DNA of 46,080 nucleotides from Caulobacter sp. (GCA_028291055.1 JAQGIP010000117.1:1-46080); one strand, 5' to 3'. Positions 31,942-39,328 are shown, numbered from the stretch's first letter. The notes: generated by a model not told the origin, from the letters alone. Program-made: numbers and translations.

Positions 31942-32021
31942 CGCAATGACACTTAACGGGGATTTACCACGAACTACTGTCGCGTATGCACGCCATAACG
32001 ACGCATGGTTGAGCACCCACA

Positions 32022-32036
32022 GAACATACAGAGAAC
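32022..32036 (-). promoter_or_regulatory. LexA (SOS) box upstream of the dcw operon
   Basis: Read toward mraZ the site is GTTCTCTGTATGTTC, an exact match to the alphaproteobacterial LexA pattern GTTC-N7-GTTC. It lies 170 bases upstream of the mraZ start codon and about 50 bases after the 3' end of rnpB. No other gene start is near, so if used it should act on mraZ and the genes behind it. I could not identify a -35/-10 pair overlapping it. Confidence 0.65.
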
Positions 32037-32046
32037 TGTTCAGTAT

Positions 32047-32066
32047 TGTGGATAAAGTGTTGATAA
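32047..32066 (-). promoter_or_regulatory. Pair of DnaA boxes upstream of mraZ
   Basis: On the minus strand TTATCCACA (32055-32047) is a perfect DnaA box. TTATCAACA (32066-32058), a one-base variant, lies eleven bases upstream, about one helical turn, in the same orientation. They sit between the 3' end of rnpB and the LexA box. There is no AT-rich unwinding region or dnaA gene nearby, so a regulatory role is more likely than an origin. Confidence 0.55.
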
Positions 32067-32083
32067 GTCGACATAGGGGAGGT

Positions 32084-32498
32084 GGATCAGACGGCCTGTA
32101 AGCCGGGTTCTGTGCCAACCTGGACTCCGAAGACCCCAGGCGCGGCGATCATTCCTCTGGACCGCCCATTGCTGGACGGTTCTCGCGACCAACCCGGACA
32201 CCTCGGGCCGGCGACGGCCCTACCCGGCAGTATCGCAAGCGACACACCGGGCGCGGTATCCCTATTCGGTCTTGCTCCAGGTGGGGCTTGCCATGCCGTC
32301 CGTGTCACCACGTCCGCGGTGGGCTCTTACCCCACCCTTTCACCCTTACCGTCGGCCGAAGCCTCGGGCGGTTTACTTTCTGTGGCGCTATCCCTGGGCT
32401 CGCGCCCGGCGGGCGTTACCCGCCACCTTGCCGCCGTGGAGCCCGGACTTTCCTCGACCCTCCCGAAGGAGGACCGCGACCGCCCGGCCGTCTGATCC
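32084..32498 (-). ncRNA. rnpB: RNase P RNA (rnpB)
   Basis: Catalytic RNA that matures the 5' end of tRNAs. On the minus strand the highly conserved GAGGAAAGTCCGGGCTCC segment appears near the 5' end, ACAGAAAGTAAACCGCC in the middle and AACCCGGCTTACAGGCC near the 3' end. The ends are set by the P1 helix: GGATCAGACGGCC at the 5' end pairs perfectly over 13 bases with GGCCGTCTGATCC at the 3' end. The resulting 415 bases fit an alphaproteobacterial type A RNA. Frames crossing this region on either strand are not genes. No convincing promoter or terminator is seen. Confidence 0.97.
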
Positions 32499-32622
32499 GC
32501 GCGCTGTGTGCGGCAGCGGGCGGTAAAAGGCAATGATCGTCGACTATTGCCAAGCTGCCGGGATCGGCGTCTCAAATGATCGGCGCACGGCAAACAGCGG
32601 CGCAAGCCTGGGGAGGCGACCG

Positions 32623-32817
32623 ATGAAAATCCTGAAGCTGATCGCGACCATTGCCTGCGGCCTGGCCGTCGTGCTGGGGATCGTGTGGATCCTGCAGGGC
32701 TACAACATCCTGCCCGGCAGCTTCATGACCGGCGACAAGATGTGGGCCTATCGCGGCATGGGTCTGGCGGCTATCGGCGTCATCCTGCTGGCGGTGATCA
32801 ACCGCCGCCGCGCCTAA
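32623..32817 (+). CDS. Small two-helix membrane protein
   Basis: A 64-residue product starting M-K-I-L-K-L-I-A-T-I, with GGGAGG at ribosome-binding distance that decides this ATG over upstream in-frame starts. Two hydrophobic helices (about 5-23 and 43-58) flank a short polar loop with G-S-F-M-T-G-D-K-M-W. It ends in R-R-R-A. No family is recognised. Its TAA overlaps the stop codon of the convergent acetyltransferase gene by two bases. It is divergent from rnpB, with 124 bases between them. Confidence 0.75.
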   Translation: MKILKLIATIACGLAVVLGIVWILQGYNILPGSFMTGDKMWAYRGMGLAAIGVILLAVINRRRA

Positions 32818-33389
32818 CCGTCGCTCGCCAGGCGCGAGAACAGCAACTGGTCCTGAAACGCGCCGCGCCAGTAGGCGTAGTCGCGCAGCAGGCCTTCGCG
32901 CTTGAAGCCGTGTTTCTGCAGCAGGCTGCAGGAGCGGTCGTTGCCGGGCGTGACCATGGCCTCGATGCGGTGCAGGCCCAGCGCCCCGAAGCCGAACTCC
33001 AGCATGGCCGGCATCACCTCGGCCATCACCCCCTGCCCCCAGCGGTCGGGATGCAGGTCATAGCCGATCTGGCCTCGGCGGCCCTGATTGTAGTCCAGCC
33101 GGTGGAAGCCGCAGGTGCCGGCGAAATCGCCCGGCGCATCCTGGTCGCGGATGCTCCAGCGCACCCCCGTTCCCGTCTCGCGGATTTCGCCCGCCCAGGC
33201 GAACAGGCGCGCCACGTCGGCGTCGTCCTTGAAGGGCTCCACATCCAGATATTCGATGACGTCCGGATGGGAAAAATGGGCCAACAGGTCGGCGCCCTCC
33301 GCCTCACAGATCGGGCGCAGCACATAGCCGGCGGTCCAGGGCGCCAGGGTCTCGTCGGCCAGGGCGGCGTAGGCGGTCTCACGGTTCAT
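32814..33389 (-). CDS. GNAT acetyltransferase (RimJ/RimL type)
   Basis: Predicted N-acetyltransferase that uses acetyl-CoA to modify a protein N terminus or a small amine. The 191 residues show the RimJ-like pattern: Y-V-L-R-P-I-C-E-A-E at the first strand, G-T-C-G-F-H-R-L-D-Y and I-G-Y-D-L-H-P-D-R-W-G-Q-G-V in the acetyl-CoA-binding motif A, then R-I-E-A-M-V-T-P-G-N-D-R-S-C-S-L-L-Q-K-H-G-F-K-R-E-G. Its ATG overlaps the stop of the upstream regulator gene (ATGA), so the two are made together. The substrate is unknown. Confidence 0.9.
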   Translation of the reverse strand: MNRETAYAALADETLAPWTAGYVLRPICEAEGADLLAHFSHPDVIEYLDVEPFKDDADVARLFAWAGEIRETGTGVRWSIRDQDAPGDFAGTCGFHRLDYNQGRRGQIGYDLHPDRWGQGVMAEVMPAMLEFGFGALGLHRIEAMVTPGNDRSCSLLQKHGFKREGLLRDYAYWRGAFQDQLLFSRLASDG

Positions 33390-34144
33390 GCGTTCACCAG
33401 CTTGGCGTAGCCCTCGCCCACGATCCGGTCGAGCCAGGCGCGGTAGGGGCCATGGGAAGGGTTGCCCGGGCCGATCCGCCCGACGTCGGCTTCCGCGCCG
33501 TCCCGCAGGGGGATCAGCGCGATCGGCGTGGCCACCGGGGTCAGCTGCCCGCCTCGGCCCGACTGCAGCGTGCTGAGCAGGCCGAAGAGTTCACCGGTGA
33601 TGGTGGGCCGCCCGAGCGTCGCCACGCGGAACTGTCCATGGTCGTTGGTCACCAGATAGATATGCCCCGACTGGTTCGACAGCGAAACCCGCCCGGTCTG
33701 GGTGAAGGCCGCGTCCAGCCGCCCCGCCTCATGGAAGACCAGCTCCGAGGCCGCCTTGTCCCAGGCGATCACGGTGCGGTAGGCATAGACCGCATCCGGA
33801 TCGCCGAAGCTGGGGCGCAGGGTCAGCCACTCCCCGATCAACCAGGCCACCGCCAGCTTCGAATAGGCGCCGAGCTCGTCCGGCGCCTGTCCCTGTTCGG
33901 CCCCCGCCGCCGCTACGGGCCTGGCCGGCGCGCGCAGCCGCACGCCCAGAACTTCCTCCAGCCGAACCAGCGTCGCCAGGGTGAAGGAGCGGCGCCCCGC
34001 GAGCGCCTTCTCCAGCGTCGACAGGCTGATACGCGCCTCATCGGCAAGCCGTTGGCGCGAGATACGCCGGCGCGCCAAGGCCTCGCGCACCGTCTCGGCT
34101 ACGTCCAGGCCGCCTTCAGGTTCATTGCCGGCCGCCCGCGCCAC
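33386..34144 (-). CDS. XRE-type regulator with C-terminal sensor-like domain
   Basis: Likely DNA-binding regulator. A helix-turn-helix of XRE type is visible in A-L-A-R-R-R-I-S-R-Q-R-L-A-D-E-A-R-I-S-L, followed by S-T-L-E-K-A-L-A-G-R-R. After a short linker comes a domain of about 160 residues (L-A-V-A-W-L-I-G-E-W through A-L-I-P-L) of no recognised type, perhaps a sensor. The start is uncertain: a GTG at 34144 (V-A-R-A-A-G-N-E) has GGAG upstream and keeps an inverted repeat at 34170-34182 in the promoter; a GTG at 34246 would add 34 basic residues. Coupled to the GNAT gene and divergent from the membrane protein gene at 34267. Confidence 0.7.
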   Translation of the reverse strand: MARAAGNEPEGGLDVAETVREALARRRISRQRLADEARISLSTLEKALAGRRSFTLATLVRLEEVLGVRLRAPARPVAAAGAEQGQAPDELGAYSKLAVAWLIGEWLTLRPSFGDPDAVYAYRTVIAWDKAASELVFHEAGRLDAAFTQTGRVSLSNQSGHIYLVTNDHGQFRVATLGRPTITGELFGLLSTLQSGRGGQLTPVATPIALIPLRDGAEADVGRIGPGNPSHGPYRAWLDRIVGEGYAKLVNA

Positions 34145-34169
34145 CGTTCTCACTCCGCTCCGCACATTT

Positions 34170-34182
34170 GCGCACAATGCGC
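34170..34182. promoter_or_regulatory. Small inverted repeat between divergent genes
   Basis: GCGCA, CAA, TGCGC forms a perfect inverted repeat in the gap between the XRE regulator gene and the divergent membrane protein gene. It could be an operator for the regulator. The repeat is short and GC-rich, so chance is possible. Confidence 0.3.
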
Positions 34183-34266
34183 GTGCGCCGCGCCGCCGGG
34201 CAAGGGCCTTCGCGGCGCGCGCTGGCTCCGTTACAACCAAGGTCACGCTTGCTGGAAGGATGATCC

Positions 34267-34704
34267 ATGCGCCTCAACGGATGGCTCCTCGCCGGCGGCG
34301 GGCTCAGCGCCCTGGCCGCGGCCGCGCACGTCGGCTGCATCTTCGGCGGCCCGGCCTGGTTCCGCTTCTTCGGCGCGGGCGAAGGCATGGCCCGCGCCTC
34401 CGCCCGGGGTGAGCCCAGGGTCATCTACATCACCCTGTTCATCGCAGGCGTGCTGGCGCTCTGGTCGGTCGTGGCCTTCTCGGGCGCCGGCCTGCTGCCT
34501 CGGCTACCGTTGTTGCGCACCGGTCTCGTGGCGATCACCGCCATCTACCTGCTGCGCGGCCTGCTGTTCGTGCCGATCATCGCGGCCCGCCACATCCCCA
34601 TCGACGCCTTCGCGATCTGGAGTTCGCTGATCGTGCTGGCCTATGGCGTCGTCTATGCCGTGGGGACCTGGAGCGCCTGGCCCGCCCTATCCGGCAAACC
34701 GTAG
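34267..34704 (+). CDS. Four-helix membrane protein of unknown function
   Basis: A 145-residue product with four hydrophobic segments (about 5-28, 50-72, 78-102 and 115-138). The ATG (M-R-L-N-G-W-L-L) has GGAAGG seven bases upstream. The segment A-A-A-H-V-G-C-I-F-G-G-P-A-W-F-R-F-F-G-A is distinctive and resembles small uncharacterised membrane proteins of proteobacteria, but I cannot name a family with certainty. Its 3' end overlaps the convergent amidase gene by 18 bases. Confidence 0.8.
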   Translation: MRLNGWLLAGGGLSALAAAAHVGCIFGGPAWFRFFGAGEGMARASARGEPRVIYITLFIAGVLALWSVVAFSGAGLLPRLPLLRTGLVAITAIYLLRGLLFVPIIAARHIPIDAFAIWSSLIVLAYGVVYAVGTWSAWPALSGKP

Positions 34705-35412
34705 CAGCGCGATCAGCCGCGCCCGGGTCACCCCGTCGGCGATGCCGTCGAAGCGGCTCTGCACCCAATGCCGCTGGAAGGCGCGCACATTCTCGGTGGT
34801 GTTCTGGTCATACTTCCCCGTCGGCGCATTGTCGTAGCCCAGCCGGGTCAGGCCCGCCTGCAGCGCGAAAACACCCACGCCCTCCGCCCCCTCGCCCAGC
34901 GGATCGCCCGGCGCCGGCGGCGGTTCCAGCCAATAGCCGTGGCCATGCTCGGCCAGGGTCTTCCAGGGGAAGAGCTCGCCAGGATCGTCCTTGCGCGAAG
35001 GCGCCACGTCGGAGTGGCCCAGGATGCGCTCATCCTCGATCTCCCAGCGGTCGCGGATATCGTCCAGCAACGCGATCACCGCCGCGATCTGGGCGTCCGG
35101 GAAGGCGCGATAGCCGAACTCATGGCCCGGATTGACGATCTCGATGCCGATCGAAGCGGAATTGATGTCGGTGTCGCCGCGCCAGAAGCTGCGCCCCGCA
35201 TGCCAGGCGCGCCGCTCCTCGGCCACCAGGGCGAAGACGCGGCCGTCCTCCTCGACCAGATAGTGGGACGAGACCTTGGCCTCCGGGTCGCGCAGGCGCG
35301 CCAGCGCCCCCTCCCCCGTCTGCATGCCGGTGTAGTGCAGCACGATCATGTCCGGCGGCCCCTTGCGGGCGTCGAAGTTGGGTGAAGGCGCGTCGATAAG
35401 GGTCAGCGTCAT
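34687..35412 (-). CDS. AmpD/AmiD-like N-acetylmuramoyl-L-alanine amidase
   Basis: Zinc amidase (Amidase_2 fold) that cleaves the bond between MurNAc or anhydro-MurNAc and L-Ala, used in wall recycling. The 241 residues have zinc-ligand segments I-V-L-H-Y-T-G-M, H-S-D-V-A-P-S-R-K-D-D-P-G and the W-H-A-G-R-S-F-W-R-G substrate region, plus S-I-G-I-E-I-V-N-P-G. After about residue 170 comes a small helical peptidoglycan-binding-like segment (L-Q-A-G-L-T-R-L-G-Y, then V-R-A-F-Q-R-H-W). No signal peptide is visible, so it may be cytoplasmic like AmpD, although the second domain is more AmiD-like. The ATG overlaps the DMT gene stop (ATGA). Confidence 0.92.
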   Translation of the reverse strand: MTLTLIDAPSPNFDARKGPPDMIVLHYTGMQTGEGALARLRDPEAKVSSHYLVEEDGRVFALVAEERRAWHAGRSFWRGDTDINSASIGIEIVNPGHEFGYRAFPDAQIAAVIALLDDIRDRWEIEDERILGHSDVAPSRKDDPGELFPWKTLAEHGHGYWLEPPPAPGDPLGEGAEGVGVFALQAGLTRLGYDNAPTGKYDQNTTENVRAFQRHWVQSRFDGIADGVTRARLIALLRFAG

Positions 35413-36302
35413 TGGATCCGGTTCCGCATCAGCAGCATCAGCGGCATCACATGGTTACGGCGCAGCGCGATGATCAGCACCCCCAACAGCGCCAGCCCCG
35501 CCCCGGCCGCCATGCGCCCGTCGAAGTGGTCGTGGGTGATGGCCACGCCCAGGCCGATGGTGGCCAGCGGGGTCATCAGGGTCAGCGGCGCGATCAGGTT
35601 GGCCTCATAGCGCTGGATCAGGAAGTAGTAGGTGGTGTGGCAGATCACCGACACCACCAGGGCTGAATAGATCACCGCCAGCCAGAACGGCCAACCGATG
35701 TGCATGGCGCTGGCCCACTGGTCATGCTCGGTGAAGCCCGACAGCAGGGCCAGCGGCCAGATCGCGCTGAACCCCACCCAGGCCTGGAACTTCAGCGGGG
35801 TGACGCCCTCCACCTGCTTCATCATCACCGTGCCCAGCGAGCCTGTGGCCGTCGCCGCCAGCACCAGCAGCAGGCCCGCCGACAGGGTCAGCCCGTGCGG
35901 GTTCCACATCACCAGCGCCGCGCCGGCCAGGGTCAGGGCGATCCCCAGGCCGCGGCGCCAATGCACCCGCTCGCCCAGCATGAACACCGACATCAAGGTG
36001 GTGATCGGCACGCCCAGCTGCTGGACGATGGCGGCGGCCGAGGGCGAGGCGGTCTTCAGCGCCATGAAGGTCAGGGCGAAGTTGCCGCCGCCCATCAGCA
36101 GCGACACGGTGATCAGCCGCCACAGCGGCCTCGGCGCCGGCCACAGCCACGGCAGGGTCACCACCGCCACGATCGCGAACCGCACGCCCGCATAGAAGAT
36201 CGGCGGTATGCCCCAGTGAGCGACCACGATCTTGCTGACGATGTTGTTGGAGGCCCAGACGGCGCACACCAGCACCAGCAGCCCAAGGTCCCTCAGCGAC
36301 AT
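35409..36302 (-). CDS. EamA/DMT-family transporter
   Basis: Inner-membrane permease of the drug/metabolite transporter superfamily, 297 residues with ten predicted helices in two EamA repeats. The first repeat starts L-L-V-L-V-C-A-V-W-A-S-N-N-I-V-S-K, the second near L-L-L-V-L-A-A-T-A-T-G-S-L-G-T-V. The helix-4 segment F-M-A-L-K-T-A-S-P-S-A-A-A-I is typical. Likely exports an amino acid or small metabolite; substrate unknown. It overlaps the amidase gene by four bases, so transporter and amidase are co-translated. Whether that reflects muropeptide metabolism is only a guess. Confidence 0.92.
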   Translation of the reverse strand: MSLRDLGLLVLVCAVWASNNIVSKIVVAHWGIPPIFYAGVRFAIVAVVTLPWLWPAPRPLWRLITVSLLMGGGNFALTFMALKTASPSAAAIVQQLGVPITTLMSVFMLGERVHWRRGLGIALTLAGAALVMWNPHGLTLSAGLLLVLAATATGSLGTVMMKQVEGVTPLKFQAWVGFSAIWPLALLSGFTEHDQWASAMHIGWPFWLAVIYSALVVSVICHTTYYFLIQRYEANLIAPLTLMTPLATIGLGVAITHDHFDGRMAAGAGLALLGVLIIALRRNHVMPLMLLMRNRIQ

Positions 36303-36346
36303 GCCCCGGGCTTACGCGGCTTACGCGGGGGCGCGCAACCGCCGGC

Positions 36347-36943
36347 TCAAGACTTTCTGCGCACGAACCTGAGTGCGGTGTGGGTGTCGGAGAAGGCGCA
36401 GACCTTGGTGTCGGTCAGCCCCGCGGCGCGCCCTACCGCGATTACCTCGACGTCCTTCACGCCCGCCGCCTTGCCCTTCCGTGAGATGACCCAGATGGCT
36501 CCGCGCTCGGCGAGCAAGCCACCCAGATTGTGCAAGCGCTCAAGTTCGTCGCGGGTGTTCGCGCCGTAGAAGAGGATATCGACCTTCTCCCAGTCGTCGG
36601 TCGGTGGAGCACGTGCCGCAAGCTCCGCCAGAAAGACTGGATCATCGATGCCGTGAATCGTGATGTTTTGGCCCGGCTTCACGCCCAGCTTATCCAGCCG
36701 CCCGGGCGGATTGAGGATGGCCTCGGCCCACCGGTCGGCCAGGCCAACGCCCAGGGTGAACCGCGAGCCGTCGGCCAGCACGAGGTCGTAGCCATCAGCA
36801 GTGACGCCCTTCAGCGCCTCGCCCTCGAACACCCGCCGCTCGGCGCCGCGAAAAAGCAGTTTCGGCGACTCCCATTGCAGCCGCCCCTCGTCCGCGTGGC
36901 CATCCGCGAAGCGCGCGACGATGCCGGTCACATCGCGACCCAT
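36347..36943 (-). CDS. DUF3052-like protein
   Basis: A 198-residue soluble protein. From about residue 80 it resembles the DUF3052 family: L-D-K-L-G-V-K-P-G-Q-N-I, then D-I-L-F-Y-G-A-N-T-R-D-E-L, A-I-W-V-I-S-R-K-G-K-A, and T-K-V-C-A-F-S-D-T-H-T-A-L-R-F-V at the end. The first 80 residues are an extra beta-rich part without a recognised match. The ATG shares one base with the stop of the lipoprotein gene before it (TGATG); an upstream TTG would add three residues. The function of the family is not established. It is the last gene of a three-gene operon starting with a crotonase. Confidence 0.75.
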   Translation of the reverse strand: MGRDVTGIVARFADGHADEGRLQWESPKLLFRGAERRVFEGEALKGVTADGYDLVLADGSRFTLGVGLADRWAEAILNPPGRLDKLGVKPGQNITIHGIDDPVFLAELAARAPPTDDWEKVDILFYGANTRDELERLHNLGGLLAERGAIWVISRKGKAAGVKDVEVIAVGRAAGLTDTKVCAFSDTHTALRFVRRKS

Positions 36944-37509
36944 CAGCGGCAACCTTCGATGATCTTGCGCAGGGCGGCATTGGGGGCGGGCGTGCTGATC
37001 GCCGGATGACGCGTATCGCTGCGCTCGAACCTCAAGGGCTGATCGCCCGCCAGGACCATCCGGGTCGGTGGGAAGGCCGCGAGCTCCGCCCAGGCCGGCG
37101 GATCGTCGGCCGCCACATCTTCGGGCGAGCGGAAATGCATGTCGGCCAGCAGGGTCATCCTGGCCGACACGACCGACAGTGTCTCATGCGAGACGACCTG
37201 ATCCGCCGGATCGGTGGGGAAGACGACCAGCAGGAGACGGCGCCGTTCGTCGCAACGGACCACCACCTTCGGATTGGTCAAATCGGGCCAGGCGGCAGCC
37301 ATCCCGGTCATTGGCTGCCAGCTCCTTGGGGCGTCCAGGACGGCCCGAGCCAATTTGTCGAGCACATCCGCTTGAGGGGCGACAAGCTTTTCGGGCGGGG
37401 CCGCCGCCGTGACCGCCTCCTTGGCCTTGCTGTTGGGGGACGGTGAACAGGCGTCGAGCACCAGGAACGCCATCGCCGCCAACACGACCAGCCTCAGTCC
37501 ATCGCGCAT
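36943..37509 (-). CDS. Predicted lipoprotein of unknown function
   Basis: A 188-residue product with a lipoprotein signal (L-R-L-V-V-L-A-A-M-A-F-L-V-L-D-A-C, lipidated Cys21). The mature part has a short Ser/Pro/Lys linker and a mixed domain with no recognised motif; the phrase V-V-V-R-C-D-E-R-R-R-L-L-L-V-V-F lies mid-chain, and a last Cys is next to the C terminus (E-G-C-R). It starts three bases after the crotonase stop and shares one base with the DUF3052 gene. Confidence 0.8.
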   Translation of the reverse strand: MRDGLRLVVLAAMAFLVLDACSPSPNSKAKEAVTAAAPPEKLVAPQADVLDKLARAVLDAPRSWQPMTGMAAAWPDLTNPKVVVRCDERRRLLLVVFPTDPADQVVSHETLSVVSARMTLLADMHFRSPEDVAADDPPAWAELAAFPPTRMVLAGDQPLRFERSDTRHPAISTPAPNAALRKIIEGCR

Positions 37510-37512
37510 GGC

Positions 37513-38310
37513 CTACTTCCCCGTGAACACCGCCGGCCGCTTCTCCAGCAGGGCGTCGACGCCCTCCATATGGTCGTCTGTCAGGTGCGAGATGGCCTGG
37601 GCCGCGGCGCTCATCTCCATCAGCGTGTCATAGCTGACCGTCTGGCCGTGCTTCAGCAGGCTCTTGGCCAGGCGCAGCGCATGCGGCGGCTGCTGGGCGA
37701 TGCGCTCGGCCAGCTTCATGGCCTCGTCCATCAGGGTGTCGGCGGGCACGGCCTTGGAGACCAGGCCCCAGTCGGCCGCGGTGGCCGCATCGATGACGTC
37801 GCCGGTGAACAGCAGCTCCGAAGCCCGGCTCATGCCGATGGTGCGCGGCAGCAGCCAGGCGCCGCCGTCCCCGGGGATCAGGCCCAGCTTCAGGAAGGTG
37901 ACGCCCATCTTGGCGGTGTCGGCGGCGATGCGGATGTCGCACATGCAGGCCACGTCGCAGCCCAGGCCGATGGCCGCTCCGTTGATGGCGGCGATGGAGG
38001 GGACCTCAAGGCCATAGATCGACTTCACCACCCGGTGGATGTTGTTGCGGTAGCCGTCGCGGATCTGCACGCCGTTGCCGCCGAAGGCGCCCTCGCGGTT
38101 CTTCATCGACTTGACGTCGCCGCCCGCCGAGAAGGCCCGGCCCGCGCCGGTCAGGATCACGCAGCGGATATCGCGGTCGTCGTTGATCGCCGCACAGGCC
38201 GCCGCCACCTGATCCCCATCGCCCGGCGCGCCCAGCGCGTTCATCGAGTCCGGCCGGTTGAGGGTCAGGATCGCGACGTGGCCGCGCTTTTCGGTGAGGA
38301 TCAGGGACAT
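37513..38310 (-). CDS. Crotonase-fold enoyl-CoA hydratase/isomerase-like protein
   Basis: Member of the crotonase superfamily, 265 residues, the usual length. The oxyanion-hole regions G-A-G-R-A-F-S-A-G-G-D and I-N-G-A-A-I-G-L-G-C-D are intact. In the catalytic region G-V-T-F-L-K-L-G-L-I-P-G-D-G-G the position of the first catalytic Glu of mitochondrial enoyl-CoA hydratase is Phe, while the second Glu is kept in R-A-S-E-L-L-F-T-G-D, and the usual G-A-G-G has become G-D-G-G. The reaction is therefore uncertain: isomerase, hydrolase or another CoA chemistry is possible. It is the first gene of an operon with a lipoprotein and a DUF3052-like gene. Confidence 0.88.
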   Translation of the reverse strand: MSLILTEKRGHVAILTLNRPDSMNALGAPGDGDQVAAACAAINDDRDIRCVILTGAGRAFSAGGDVKSMKNREGAFGGNGVQIRDGYRNNIHRVVKSIYGLEVPSIAAINGAAIGLGCDVACMCDIRIAADTAKMGVTFLKLGLIPGDGGAWLLPRTIGMSRASELLFTGDVIDAATAADWGLVSKAVPADTLMDEAMKLAERIAQQPPHALRLAKSLLKHGQTVSYDTLMEMSAAAQAISHLTDDHMEGVDALLEKRPAVFTGK

Positions 38311-38500
38311 GGGTCGCTCCGCTTTGCCCCGTCAAATACCGCCGCGGGAGCGATGGGCGAAGGCTCTTTTGAGCAACGGCGTCGCTTATTCACGCGTCCC
38401 ACGGCCCAGCGGCGCCGTTCGGCATTGATTTGGCACGGGCAACGACGATAGGTTGCGCGACGGTCGAGTTCGACCGCACTTCTGCCTTTGGGGGGCAATA

Positions 38501-38869
38501 ATGTCTAAGCTTATCGCGAGCGGCCGCAACGCGGCCGCTCTTATCGTTTGCGCGTCGGTCCTCACGGCCTGCGCCACGGCGTCCGAAGACGTCGCGCCGA
38601 CCTTCCAGCCGGCGGCCGTCTATGAAAACATGACCTGCGAACAGATCGCCAAGGAAGTCGCCGACGTGTCGCAACGCGCCGCCGAAGTGGCTGGCAAGCA
38701 GGACCGCAAGCGCCAGATGGACCAAGCCGCCACCGGCGTCGGCGTCCTGGTGTTCTGGCCCGCGCTGTTCCTTCTCGCCACGCCCGGCCACAAGCGCGAG
38801 CTGGGCGAACTGAAGGGCAAGTACGAGGCCCTCAACCGCGCCGCCGAAACCAAGCACTGCAAACTGTGA
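38501..38869 (+). CDS. Small lipoprotein of unknown function
   Basis: A 122-residue product. The ATG at 38501 (M-S-K-L-I-A-S-G) has a run of Gs at ribosome-binding distance and opens a signal peptide with lipobox L-T-A-C. The mature part has T-C-E-Q-I-A-K-E-V-A, a helical region, a hydrophobic stretch (G-V-G-V-L-V-F-W-P-A-L-F-L-L) and a Lys/Glu-rich end with a final Cys (H-C-K-L). The two mature Cys outside the lipobox could form a disulfide. No named family is recognised. The upstream 190 bases, shared with the divergent crotonase gene, hold the promoters, but none stands out. Confidence 0.78.
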   Translation: MSKLIASGRNAAALIVCASVLTACATASEDVAPTFQPAAVYENMTCEQIAKEVADVSQRAAEVAGKQDRKRQMDQAATGVGVLVFWPALFLLATPGHKRELGELKGKYEALNRAAETKHCKL

Positions 38870-38926
38870 TCCCACGGTGATGCTCAGCCAGGGCGGCGCT
38901 AGTCGCCCCCTGGCGTCGAGGCCCGC

Positions 38927-39328
38927 ATGAAATCCATCAAGATCATCGCACTGGCAGCCCTGCTCGCCGCGGCCGGCGCGGCCCTGTCGGGCTGCGGAGA
39001 GGCGGCGGCCGGCAAGGCGCTTTGCCTGGCCCGCATCAACAGCGCCGAAATCGGCGCGGTCCGCATGCAGTCGTTCGCGACGCTTGATCGCAAGGCCTAT
39101 CTCGGCCTGATCACGCGGTGGGCGAAAACCCAGAACGGCATGCGCGAGATGCCGGACGCCAACATCTCCGACTTCCTCGAAAAACAATATCTGGCCGACC
39201 TGCCGGCCGACGCCACCTTCCATGCCGCCCAGGTGAAATCTCAGCGCGGCCTGACGACCCACGCCTGCGTGATCGCCAAGGCGCCCGGCTCCGGCCAGCA
39301 AGACTGCCAGTGCCAGGCCATCCCCTGA
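38927..39328 (+). CDS. Small Cys-containing lipoprotein
   Basis: A 133-residue product with a signal peptide and lipobox L-S-G-C (Cys23). The mature chain keeps four further Cys, one near residue 33 (A-L-C-L-A-R) and the rest late (H-A-C-V, D-C-Q-C), which suggests disulfides in the periplasm. No family is recognised. It follows the previous lipoprotein gene by 57 bases on the same strand and may be co-transcribed. A 318-codon frame on the other strand spanning both genes is a shadow. Confidence 0.72.
   Translation: MKSIKIIALAALLAAAGAALSGCGEAAAGKALCLARINSAEIGAVRMQSFATLDRKAYLGLITRWAKTQNGMREMPDANISDFLEKQYLADLPADATFHAAQVKSQRGLTTHACVIAKAPGSGQQDCQCQAIP

Noticed and set aside
31933..31956. CtrA site upstream of mraZ (two TTAA words)
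   Set aside because: The two TTAA words are 16 bases apart, not seven, so the spacing rule fails.
32041..32080. Replication origin, suggested by two DnaA boxes
   Set aside because: Only two boxes, no AT-rich unwinding region and no dnaA, parAB or hemE neighbours. A regulatory site is simpler.
32082..32536. Several plus- and minus-strand frames over rnpB
   Set aside because: The region is RNase P RNA by conserved segments and a perfect 13-bp P1 pairing.
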